Below, in pieces: positions 24,502 through 35,100 of a stretch of DNA of 36,049 nt; positions within the stretch are counted from its first letter, which is position 1, and each line of letters begins with the position of its first letter. Source of the DNA: Candidatus Wallbacteria bacterium GWC2_49_35 (GTDB lineage Bacteria > Muiribacteriota > UBA9980); NCBI GenBank assembly GCA_001791795.1, contig MGFH01000061.1, positions 1 to 36,049 on the forward strand, in the 5' to 3' direction. Under the pieces are notes generated by a model. It had not been told where the DNA came from, made no database searches, and saw only the letters and a list, made by a program, of their open reading frames with translations. A program made the translations under genes and the position numbers.

Positions 24502-25899
24502 ATGAACGCGAATAAAAATCTTATAATGTTTATGGCGTTATTGCTGTTGTGTGCTTTTACCGCGGTTTTTCCAGGCGCGGCGGCCTTTGCCGGCGACTCT
24601 CTTAATGAAAGCGAAATGGTGATATTGAGGCCCCATAAGACCGGGCCGACCGACTCGCTTGTATACATGAAAGATTCTTCAGGTTCCGATATTAATAAAA
24701 TATTGCGTGACAACCCTGAATTTATAAAACAGGTAAGGCTTTATCAATCCATCCAGAAAGAAAAATTCGCTGAAGGTCTGAAAAAGAATTTCAGATTAAG
24801 CGACGCCCAATTGAATAAAATACTTGCCGGTTACAAGCCCGATCCGGTTTACATGGTTTTGAACGAGGGAATGGTAACTAGCGTCAGTTTTGCCAACAGC
24901 AAACCTTTCGGCGTTCTTGAGATCGGCGCGGACGGAAAAACTTCGCTCAGCGTTAAAGCAGCGCCGCTGGTTACCCTTTCGGCCGATACCATAAACGAGT
25001 TAAAAACCGGCGACCGCTGGGGTTACGAAACGGTGTGTCATGAGATCGGCCACGTGATAATGTATCCCACGCACGGAATGCTCGCCTATCCTCACGACCT
25101 CACGGAAAATTTGATCGAGAAGATAAAAAAAGAAGGCCACTGGAAGAATAAGGTCACTACTCCTACTTTCGCCATGCTCGAAGGCTGGGCTGAGTTCAAC
25201 GGCGCTTTTTTTACGGGGCGTCCGATAGGCGATTACACCAGGATCGACGGGCGAGCGAAAACCGAAGACGAAATGATCCGCACCGAGGGCCTCGTGGCTA
25301 AAATAATGCTCGATATCAGCATGAACGCCGAGATCAATGCGGACAAAGACAAAGGCTACGAAAAGATCATGGACACCATGCGCGCCCATAAGTGCAGAAC
25401 TCTTAATTCCTTTCTGGTCGATTATGTCAAAGACTATCCCGCCGACAGGGCGGTCGTTGAAAAAATCGTGAAGAATAATACCGGCGGCACCGTTACTATT
25501 GATTATGACTATGGCTTCAAAGACTGGTGGGCCGATAAATCCCAGGATCTGAAAAAGACCTTCGCCGTCGTTAAAGACTGGTTCACGGGCCTGTTCAAGA
25601 AAAAAGATAAGACCGCCGCCGCCTCGTCCATGGCCGGCGCCGCGACGATAGTTCCCGCGCCGATCAGAAGCCGTACTCTTGTCCGCGATGAAAAAGCTCC
25701 CGCTTTCGGAAACGGCGGCGGCGCGCTCAAACTTTCCGGTGAAACCAGGGAGGGCGAATCGGCTTCGCAAACGTCTGAATTCAATAAAAAATGGAAATCG
25801 CTCTATGAAGAATATAAAAAGGCGCTGGCTGAAAATAACGACTCAAAGGCGTCTGAAATACTCGAAGAAATTAAAGCGCTGAACGGGAAAATAAAATAA
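24502..25899 (+). CDS. Secreted zincin metallopeptidase with C-terminal coiled coil
   Basis: A signal peptide (LIMFMALLLLCAFTAVFPGA, cleavage near AFAG) precedes the catalytic domain with VCHEIGHVIMYPTHG (His180, Glu181, His184) and a later MLEGWAEFNGAFF, where Glu would be the third zinc ligand. The C-terminal part has a basic linker and a helical, coiled-coil-like end. The start at 24502 is better spaced from the GAGG site than the ATG at 24496. The 465-residue protein is not closely similar to the divergent neighbour beyond the HExxH core. Its stop abuts the ATG of the first giant lipoprotein, so they are likely one transcript, and the protease may process or anchor surface lipoproteins; this is inference. 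Confidence 0.86.
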   Translation: MNANKNLIMFMALLLLCAFTAVFPGAAAFAGDSLNESEMVILRPHKTGPTDSLVYMKDSSGSDINKILRDNPEFIKQVRLYQSIQKEKFAEGLKKNFRLSDAQLNKILAGYKPDPVYMVLNEGMVTSVSFANSKPFGVLEIGADGKTSLSVKAAPLVTLSADTINELKTGDRWGYETVCHEIGHVIMYPTHGMLAYPHDLTENLIEKIKKEGHWKNKVTTPTFAMLEGWAEFNGAFFTGRPIGDYTRIDGRAKTEDEMIRTEGLVAKIMLDISMNAEINADKDKGYEKIMDTMRAHKCRTLNSFLVDYVKDYPADRAVVEKIVKNNTGGTVTIDYDYGFKDWWADKSQDLKKTFAVVKDWFTGLFKKKDKTAAASSMAGAATIVPAPIRSRTLVRDEKAPAFGNGGGALKLSGETREGESASQTSEFNKKWKSLYEEYKKALAENNDSKASEILEEIKALNGKIK

Positions 25900-28800
25900 A
25901 TGCTTAAATTCTACAGAATAAATTGTCTGCTGTGCGCGCTCGTAACGGCGGCCCTGCTGACCGCTTTCGCCGCCGGATGCGGCGGCGGAGGAGGGGGCGG
26001 AAGCGTCGCGAGCACGCCCGCGCAGCCCGAACCCCATACAATATCCAAAGCCGTCGAGATCACCGGCAGCGCGGGACCGGCCTCACAATCGCCGCCCGGC
26101 GCGGGCGCGTCATATCAGATAAACTTTTTAAACGACTATACCATAACCGCTTCCGATATTAACGGGACCGCCATCGCCGGCGCCAGCGGATCGTTTACCG
26201 GTGCCACTTCTTTCCGTGTCAGGGTGCCGGTCGACAATGTTTCAAAAATATTGATGCTGACGGTCAAGCACCGCAGCGGAAGCGCCATATATAAAAAGAT
26301 CATCGGTAAAATGCCCGTCGAAGCCGATATTGCGGAAGAAAACGGAATCATCGCGGTCACTAACGCGCAGATAAACGAAGACAGTACCGTAAAAGCTCTG
26401 GTAGCGCTCAGCGACCGTTCCAAACTTCCAGACGCCGTCATCAACGCTGCCGGTGACGGCAAGACCGGCTTCGAAACCGATCTCGACCGCGGGCTCAACG
26501 ACGACGACGGTTCGCAATATATAAACCAGCTGAGGACCGTTTTCAATACGATAGTCAAAGTGATCAATTCCTCCAACGTCAGGATGCACAGCGTCAAAAA
26601 TTATTTTTTAACCGACCTGAACGCGCTTTTAAATTCGTTCGTAGAGGTCGCGCTGATTTATCAGACCGACGATACCGTAAAACAGCTTCTGAGCGCGGCC
26701 CCGTCGGTCAGCATAAAAGGCGTTACGGTTAACTCTGCCTCGCGCCCCGCCGATATCGATACGGTGATATCCGCCATCGTTGAGAGCGTAAGCATGGTCG
26801 CCGCCCCGCCGGTCATATTACCGGCCTCGGGGCTTTTTAAGAGCGCACAGAGCGTCTCGATGACCTGCGCGACCGCGGACGCTTCGATAAGATACACGCT
26901 CGACGGCACCGAACCTTCTCAGGCCGGCGGCGTCTTATACGGCTCGCCCTTCAGCGTTTCAACGCCGCTCACCATTAAGGCGGCAGCTTTCAAAAACGGC
27001 ATGAGAGACTCTAAAACCGCGAGCGTGATCTACACTTTCGATATTCCCGTAAAACCTTCTCCGCCGCTTGTTTTGAACGTTTTCGCCGCGGGCGCATCGG
27101 CTTTCGAACTTAAAAATATTTATGACAACGGCCAGCCTCTCTCACAGACCATTAACGTCCTTAATCCCTATTTCGAAATAGTGTTCAGGCGCTCTGATGC
27201 GCAGCCGTTTTCGCTCGATCAGAATCCGGCATCTCTTAAAATAAGGCTCAGGGCGACCAAGACCGTCAATACCGTTCCGATAGTGAAGACCTTTGTCTAC
27301 GGCTTTGATCGGCTTACCGATGAAACGGCCTGGGATGAGGAATTCGCCCCGCCGGCGATAGGCGCCGACAGGCTCTCGTTCAACGTCAGGGCCGGTCAGG
27401 CGCATTTCACGGAAGACAGCGCCTATAATATCCAGCTGCTGGGTCTGGAAGGCGTTTCATATACCGCTGAGGGCGCGCCGCGGGTACAGTACAATCTGCC
27501 GGCCGGCGTTGCGGGCGTTTTAAATATCAAGTCCGGCTCCGCCACCAAAGTCGCCCCGCCGATAATATCACCTGCGGGCGGTCTGCACATTTCTTCGCGC
27601 GTTGTTTCGATCACCTGTCCCACTTCCGGCGCGCTCGTTTACTATACCGATGACGGCTCGGTCCCTACCGCCAACAGCAAGCCCTATTCGGGCGCGTTCC
27701 TCATCGAGCGCACTCTAACCGTGAACGCCATTGCGGTTAAAACGGGCATGGAGGCGTCTGAAATTTCCACCGCGGTTTTCACCATAAAAACCGCCGCGCC
27801 GGTTTTCTATCCCGCCGGAGGCACTTACGATTCCGCCAGGCAGGTCGTCATCTCATGCGCGACCAGCGGCGCGCGCATTTATTACACCGAAGACGGCAGC
27901 GCGCCGACGGAATCGAGCGCTCAATACGTTTCGCCGTTAAGCGTTACGGCGAGCCGCACCATAAAGGCGATCGCCGTTAAGAACGGCGCCGCTCGGTCCG
28001 ATGCGGCCGTCGCCGAATATAACATATCCGTTACCGCGAAAGTCGCCCAGCCGACGTTTTACCCTGCGCCAGGCTCCTACGCGGGCGTTCAGAACGTCAT
28101 TATTTCATGCGCCACTCCGGGCGCGACTATCAAATATACGACCGATTCATCCGACCCGCTCTTGAGCGCATCCGCTTCCGTTTATTCGGCGCCGGTGCCG
28201 GTCAGCTCGACTACCACAATAAAAGCGGCGGCCGTTAAGACGGAAAACGAAAATTCGAATATAACTACCGGGCTATATATAATTAAAACGGCCGCGCCGG
28301 CGTTCGATCCGCCTGCGGGAAGCTATTCGAGCACCCAGCAGGTGGTAATTTCAACTCTGACTCAGGCGGCTTCTATTTATTATACTACCGACGGCACCGA
28401 GCCGTCCGTGGCGAGCAACCTTTACAACGGGCCGGTCACGGTCTCCGAGTCGCTGACCATCAGGGCCGTAGCGGTAAAAACGGGACTCGCCAATTCGGAC
28501 GTGGCCCCCGCCGCGTATATCATAAGCCAGATCCCCAGGGTCGCTTCGGTCGTTTTCAACCCGACCGACGGCAGTTTTATCGGCGCTGGAAACGTTACGC
28601 TCAGCTGCCCGACGGCGGGCGCCGCCATCCGGTATACTATCGACGGCACCAATCCTTCCGCTTCAGCCGGAACGCTATATTCGACGCCTTTCCAGCTCAG
28701 TTCCTCCGTTACGGTTAAAGCGATGGCGTATAAGGCCGGAATGTCCGACTCTGATATAGTTTCGGCGGCGTACAGATACGTGCCGAAGGTCGTCAACGTC

Positions 28801-29094
28801 CGCTTCGACGTGCCCACAAAAATACTTTCGTGGGACGCGGTTTCGGTTCCGGGCGCCGCGGCCGTCAAATATTACGTCAACGGCACGGCGGGCGCTTTCG
28901 GCCAGACGAAAGACATCACCGATACGGCCGGAACGACCGAAACCAGCCTGAATGCGACTGGACTCATTCCGCCCGAATATGCTGGCATTCCCATCAATGT
29001 GTCCATCGACGTGACCTCCGCGGCCGTAAAACCTGGCGGGGGAGAGGTTCGCGGAGTAAAATCCGACGTTTGCAATTTTACAGTCACAAGATAA
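25900..29094 (+). CDS. Large lipoprotein with chitobiase-C-terminal/Fn3_assoc-like repeats
   Basis: A lipobox ends at Cys27 (TAFAAGC), followed by a Gly run as tether, so the protein is likely surface or outer-membrane anchored. Residues about 45-300 form an N-terminal module shared with the next gene. One 80-residue repeat (303-385), an inserted beta-rich domain (about 386-552), five more repeats (553-962) and a C-terminal Fn3-like domain (963-1064) follow. The repeats carry the pattern IYYTTDGTEPS ... YNGPVTVSESLTIRAVAVK, typical of the CHB_HEX_C_1/Fn3_assoc families, which occur in surface and carbohydrate-active proteins. No enzyme domain is visible. The gene starts on the base after the zincin stop codon. 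Confidence 0.9.
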   Translation: MLKFYRINCLLCALVTAALLTAFAAGCGGGGGGGSVASTPAQPEPHTISKAVEITGSAGPASQSPPGAGASYQINFLNDYTITASDINGTAIAGASGSFTGATSFRVRVPVDNVSKILMLTVKHRSGSAIYKKIIGKMPVEADIAEENGIIAVTNAQINEDSTVKALVALSDRSKLPDAVINAAGDGKTGFETDLDRGLNDDDGSQYINQLRTVFNTIVKVINSSNVRMHSVKNYFLTDLNALLNSFVEVALIYQTDDTVKQLLSAAPSVSIKGVTVNSASRPADIDTVISAIVESVSMVAAPPVILPASGLFKSAQSVSMTCATADASIRYTLDGTEPSQAGGVLYGSPFSVSTPLTIKAAAFKNGMRDSKTASVIYTFDIPVKPSPPLVLNVFAAGASAFELKNIYDNGQPLSQTINVLNPYFEIVFRRSDAQPFSLDQNPASLKIRLRATKTVNTVPIVKTFVYGFDRLTDETAWDEEFAPPAIGADRLSFNVRAGQAHFTEDSAYNIQLLGLEGVSYTAEGAPRVQYNLPAGVAGVLNIKSGSATKVAPPIISPAGGLHISSRVVSITCPTSGALVYYTDDGSVPTANSKPYSGAFLIERTLTVNAIAVKTGMEASEISTAVFTIKTAAPVFYPAGGTYDSARQVVISCATSGARIYYTEDGSAPTESSAQYVSPLSVTASRTIKAIAVKNGAARSDAAVAEYNISVTAKVAQPTFYPAPGSYAGVQNVIISCATPGATIKYTTDSSDPLLSASASVYSAPVPVSSTTTIKAAAVKTENENSNITTGLYIIKTAAPAFDPPAGSYSSTQQVVISTLTQAASIYYTTDGTEPSVASNLYNGPVTVSESLTIRAVAVKTGLANSDVAPAAYIISQIPRVASVVFNPTDGSFIGAGNVTLSCPTAGAAIRYTIDGTNPSASAGTLYSTPFQLSSSVTVKAMAYKAGMSDSDIVSAAYRYVPKVVNVRFDVPTKILSWDAVSVPGAAAVKYYVNGTAGAFGQTKDITDTAGTTETSLNATGLIPPEYAGIPINVSIDVTSAAVKPGGGEVRGVKSDVCNFTVTR
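27556..28785 (+). repeat. Five tandem protein repeats in the first giant lipoprotein
   Basis: Coding repeats of about 80 codons each, recognisable by the IYYTxDGS/PT core and the TIKAIAVK strand. They have diverged at DNA level more than those of the downstream gene. Confidence 0.8.
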
Positions 29095-29190
29095 TTTTTT
29101 GGTAAGATTTCAAAAAAATCAATAATACACCAGTATCCGGCCGGCAAGTCCGGAACAATGAATCGCCTTTGAAACTGCGTGGAGGAAACG

Positions 29191-32100
29191 ATGTTTAAGA
29201 TATTTAAGACGCTTGAATTCTCTTTTAATAAACCCGGCATGAAGATAATCGTAACCTCGGCGGTCCTGTTCGGCGCTGTATACGCCGTCATGATCGCCGG
29301 CTGCGGCGGCGGAGGCGGCGGAACGGTCCCCGCGACCAATTCCTACGTTTCTAAATCCATCGAAATAAGCGGCACTATCGACGGTTCCGCAGTTTCGGTC
29401 CCCGTCTCCGGCGCTAAACTCGCCGCACCGATTAATTTCGCATCCGAATGCGAGCTGAAGGCCTTCGACGTCTCCGGTACGCCGATCTATGGAGCCACAG
29501 GCTATTTCATGGGAAACTCGTTCGAACTTTCGGTCCCGCTGAACGAAGAATACGGCAGATACCTTATGATCGTCGCGCGCCTTAAGACCGGCCATGAAAT
29601 ATACAAGCGCATTTTAGGCAGGATACCGCGCTATGACGACGCGCCGGCTTCGACGATCAGCGTTTCAAGCCTCAGGCTCAATGAGGAAACAACCGCTAAA
29701 ACTCTGGTACTGCTCGAAGACAGAACTAAAATGCCGGCGACCGAAATATACGGCTCGAGCGTCAAAACGCAGTTCGAAATAGATGCCGAGGCCGTAATAA
29801 ACGATCCTGATTCGACGAAGGTTATCGCGCCGCTTAAAACGGCCATAGCGACGATTATCAAGGTCATGAAAGTCGATAATCCGTCCGTGAATGCCGCTAA
29901 AACTACTTACCTGGCGGGGGTTTCCGCCCTGCTGAATTCGTTCGTGACCGTCGCGAAAGCGCGCGAGTCCGATTCAAATATCGCAGGCGCCCTTGCGGAA
30001 ACGCCGCTGATAGTACTCAACGGCCAGAGCATATCGTCTTCGTCTTCGGCGTCCGACATTTCATCCGTCGTCAGCGGCATACAGAATACAGTCAAACCGC
30101 TCGAAGTTGAAAGCCCTGTGTTTACGCCGGCCAGCGGAGTTTTCGAAAGGCCTCAGAGCGTAACCATTTCCTGCGCCACGCCGGGCGCAGTTATAAAATA
30201 CGCGCTGTACGGCAATACTCCCACCGAGGCTTACGGCATGATATACAGCGGACCGATAGAAGTTAAAGAATCCATGTCAATAAAGGCCATAGCGGTTAAA
30301 ATCGGGCTTAAAACCTCCGCCGCGGCGGAAGCCGCCTATACGCTGCTCAACACTTCCATATCGCCCCTCTCCTTAGAATCTATCAGCATCGGAAATCAGA
30401 ACGGGTCCGTCGATTTCATATATAAAAGCGGGCAGACGGCCGTGAAAAGTTTCGAAATAGACCGTCCTTACTTTGAGGTCGGTTTTAAAAGGGCGGATGG
30501 AATTGATTTCACGCTCAACCAGACGCAGTTTTTAAGACTGAAGATCACACTCGTCAGAACCTCGGGCGGATCGTCGAACAGTTACAAGTACGTTTACGGC
30601 ATGGCTCCCGGCTCGGGCGAACTCGATTTCAGCGAGGATTTCAGCGCGCCCGTTATATCCGGACGGCATATCAAATTTAATTACAAGACCAACGCGCAGA
30701 GGCCGGCAGTGGACGCTTCCTATGATTTAAGGCTTGACGAAGTTCAAAACGTTTCATATACCAATTCCGGAGGACTTCTTTATAACTATACCCTGCCGCT
30801 AAGCATTGCCGGCGGCTATAAAATTTATACCGCGGCCCAGACGACCGTCGCGGGGCCTGTATTTTCCCCCGCGGCCGGAAACTACGACGGCGAAATATAT
30901 GTGAGTATGTCCTGCGCGACCGCCGGCGCATCCATACGATACACACTCGATTCAAGCACGCCCACGCCGGCTTCAGGCACGATATTCAACAATATCCCCA
31001 TTCTCGTTTCATCTTCGACCGTCGTGAAAGCCGTGGCTTTTAAAGACGGCATGCAGCCTTCGGCGGTCCTGGAGGCCGCCTATATCATAAATAAAGCCGC
31101 CGCGCCTTTATTCGACCCGCCGCCGGGTGTATACGCTGGGCCCAGGCAGATCACGCTTACCACTAAAACTCCCGGCGCTTCGATCTATTTCACCGACGAC
31201 GCGAGCGCGAATCCGTCGCGGTCAAGCGCTCTTTATTCAGGGCCTTTCACCATTTATTCATCGAAGGTGATTAAAGCCGTGGCCGTTAAAGACGGCATGC
31301 AGGACTCGAATATCGTTTCAGCCGAATATATCATCAACAGAGCGGAGCCCCCTCAGTTCAATCCGCCCGCCGGAACATACGCCGGCGCGCAGAATATTGT
31401 CTTATTTTCCGGGACGCCGGGCGCGCTCATACGCTACACGCTTGACGGAAGCGTTCCGAACCAGTCCAGCGCGCTCTACGGCGGCCCCATTTCGCTCGCG
31501 AATTATGGCACCGCCGAGATAAAGGCCGCGGCTTCAAAAACCGACATGGCCGATTCCGCAGTGGTAAGCGCCGTATACGTGATACTCGAAAAGGCCGCCC
31601 GGCCGCAATTCAGTCCAGCCGCGGGAGTTTATGACGCGGCCCGCGACGTGGCCATTACCTCGGCCACTCCCGCCGCCGTGATTTATTATACTCTGGACGG
31701 ATCAGCGCCGAACCGCTCCAGCGCGATATATTCCGCGCCCGTCAGGATAGCGGCGAGCCTGAAACTTAGCGCCATAGCCGTTAAAAGCGGCATGGCCGAT
31801 TCGGATGCCGAAAGCGGCGCCTATACGATAAATATTCCGGCGGTCGCTAAACCAATAATTTATCCGTCGTCCGGCACGTACGGCTCCGTCCAGAGCGCCG
31901 TCATTTCATGCGCCACTTCCGGCGCATCTATACGTTACACCCTCGACGAGACCGTGCCGACCTCTTCTTCCACCCTGTATTCCGGCACTATCGAGGTAAG
32001 CCAGACGACTTATATCAAGGCGATAGCGTTTAAGGCCGGAATGCTCGATTCTCAGCCTGCCGAGTCCTACATAGTTCTTGATATGCCCAGACCTAAAGTC

Positions 32101-35100
32101 GCCAATCCGCAGTTCAACCCGGCCGGCGGCATATATGTCGGAGCGCAGCCGGTTTCGATTACTTCGGCTACCGCCGGCTCCGAAATTTATTACACGCTCG
32201 ACGGATCTCGCCCGACTTCTTCCAAAACGCGTTACACCGCGCCGTTTACCGTCGGCGCTAACTCCACCGTTAAAGCCATAGCCATAAAACAGCCCGACTT
32301 GAGCGATTCCGACGTGATCACCGCCGAATATTTCATACGCATTCCCAAGCCTTCGTTCAGCGTCGCCGGCGGAACCTATAATGAAGAAAAGTCAGTCAGC
32401 ATAACCTCCGGCGTCACCGGCGCCGTAATATACTACACCACCGACGGTTCCGAACCGCGGGCCGAATATCAATATCTGTACGGCGGCCCTATCAACGTTT
32501 TGCGCTCTATGACAATCAAGGCCATGGCGGTTAAAGCCGGCATGCTTTATTCCGAGGCGGCAATCGCCCAGTACGTCATCAAAGTGAAAACTCCTGAATT
32601 CAATCCGCCGCCGGGAAATTACACGGATACCCAATCGGTTGCGATCACATGCCAGACGCCTAATTCCGCTATATACTACACGCTCAACGGAACGGCCCCC
32701 ACTCCGTCTTCGACTTTATACACTAATCCATTGACGGTTTCAGTCAATACGACCATCAAGGCCGTCGCCGTAAAAAGCGGTCTTGTCAATTCCGATATCG
32801 CCGCCGCCGTTTATGTGGTTCAGCCCAGGGCGGCGAAGCCGCAGATGACGCCTCCGGGCGGAGTCTATAATTCCGCGCGCAGCGTCACTATTAACTCCGC
32901 TACGGCCGGCGCGGTTATTAAATATACCACCGACGGCTCCACGCCGTCCGCCTCGAGCGCTACTTATTCCGGCGCGATTACGGTTTCGGCGACCTCGGTC
33001 GTTAAAGCCATAGCTATCAAATCGGGCATGCTCGATTCCCTTGTCGCCAGCGAATCCTATACGATCGACGCCGCGCTTCAGATGGCCGAAACTCCCGCGT
33101 TCAATCCTCCGGGCGGCGCTTATAACGCGTCGCAAAACGTTACGATAACTTCCGCCACTGCCGGCGCCGCCATTCATTATACGCTCGACGGCAGTTATCC
33201 TACGACATCTAGTCCCGCCTATATAACGCCTGTGACCATCGACGCTTCGAAAACGATTAAAGCCATAGCCGTTAAGAGCGGTATGGCTCATTCGGCGGTA
33301 GCGTCCGCGACTTACGTCATTAAAGCCGCGGCGCCCGTGTTCAGTCCCGCTGCCGGCACATATACCGCAACGCAAAATATTACGATAACTTCCGCCACTG
33401 CCGGCGCCGTTATAAAGTACACTTCAGACGGCAGCGCGCCGTCGCAGTCTGCAGGCACGGTTTACTCCGCGCCCGTGGTTGTCGTTCAAAATACCATTCT
33501 GCGCGCGATTGCGCTTAAAACGGGCATGGCCGATTCCGATATTTCACAGGCCGCCTACGGCATCCGCGTGGCCGCGCCCGTTATGAGCCTTGATTCCGGC
33601 ACTTACGAAGGCGATAAACTCGTTACAATTACTTGCGCCACTGCCGGCGCGGCGATACGCTACACCACCGACGGCAGCGCGCCCTCGACGACCGAGGGAA
33701 CGCTGTACAGCGGGGCAGTCGCGGTTTCGACGAGTATGACGCTTAAAGCCATAGCCTATAAGAGCAATATGCTCGACTCTGAAATTACCGCGAAAACCTA
33801 TACCATAAAGACCGCGGCGCCCGTGTTCAGCCCGGCGCCGGGCGCTTACGCCGGGTCTGTAACTATCTCGATAGCCTGCGCCACCGGGGGCGCCGTCATC
33901 TATTACACTACTGACGGCTCCACGCCGACTACCGCGAGCGCGCAGTACGGCGCTCCGTTCGCGATAGAAACGTCACAGACCATTAAAGCGTTCGCGCAAA
34001 AGGCCGGTCTCGGCGAATCGACCGTCGTTTCGGCGGCTTACGTTATATCCGTTCCCGCGCCGACATTCAGCCCGGCGCCGGGCACTTATCAGACCGCCCA
34101 GAACGTCACGATTTCGTGCGCCATGAGCGGCGCCGTTATCCGCTACACTACCGACGGTTCCACGCCGACGGCCGCGAGCACCCAATACAGCTCGCCGATC
34201 TCCGTTACGGCGACCACTACCGTCAAAGCCATAGGCATCAAGGCCGGCGCCCAGAACTCGAACGTAGCTACCGCGGTCTATACCATCGGCGTTCCCGTCG
34301 CGCCGCCTTCGTTCAATCCGCCTGCCGGCGCCTATACCGGCGTGCAGTCGGTCGCGATCACCTGCGCTACGGCCGGCGCTACCATATACTATACCACCAA
34401 CGGGACCGAACCGACCACGGCGGGCATGCAGTATTCCGCGCCGATAACGGTTTCAGCGAATATGACGATCAAGACCATGGCTGCTAAGGCCGGCATGATC
34501 GACTCCCCCGTCGCCAGCGCAGCTTACACCATAACCATACCGCCGGTGGCGACCCCGACGTTCAATCCCGCCGCCGGAACATATTCGAGCGCGCAGTCGG
34601 TCACGATTTCCTGCGCTACGGCCGGCGCGTCGATATATTACACGATGGACGGATCCGTTCCAACAACCGCGAGTACGCTGTACGCTTCGCCCGTCAACGT
34701 TTCGGCGAGCGTTACAATAAAAGCTATCGCCGCTAAATCGGGTATGACCGATTCCGCCGTCGCTACCGCCGCGTATATTATCAACGCAGCGCCAGTCGAG
34801 GCGCCTGTTTTCAATCCGCCCGGCGGCAATTACTCCACTATCCAGAACGTCACTATCACAAGCGCCACGAGCGGGGCGGTTATCCACTATACCGTCGATA
34901 ACTTCACTCCGACCGCGGCCAGCCCGACTTATTCATCGCCGATCCCGGTTGCGGCGACGCTCACATTGAAAGCGATAGCCAGCAAGGGCGGCGTGGATTC
35001 GCCCGTTATGACCGCCGAGTACGTTATTTCAGGCAACACATTTACTCTTACGACAACTGCTTTTGCGAACGGCGGCGTGATACCGGTCAAATATACGGGC

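Noticed and set aside
29095-29190. Possible c-di-GMP riboswitch before the second giant lipoprotein
   Set aside because: The leader has a CCGG-type small inverted repeat but not the conserved GEMM motifs, and it is too short.
32740-33375. Minus-strand open frame of 211 codons in the giant lipoprotein gene
   Set aside because: A by-product of the repeat codons; Arg/Gly-rich and periodic in step with the real repeats.
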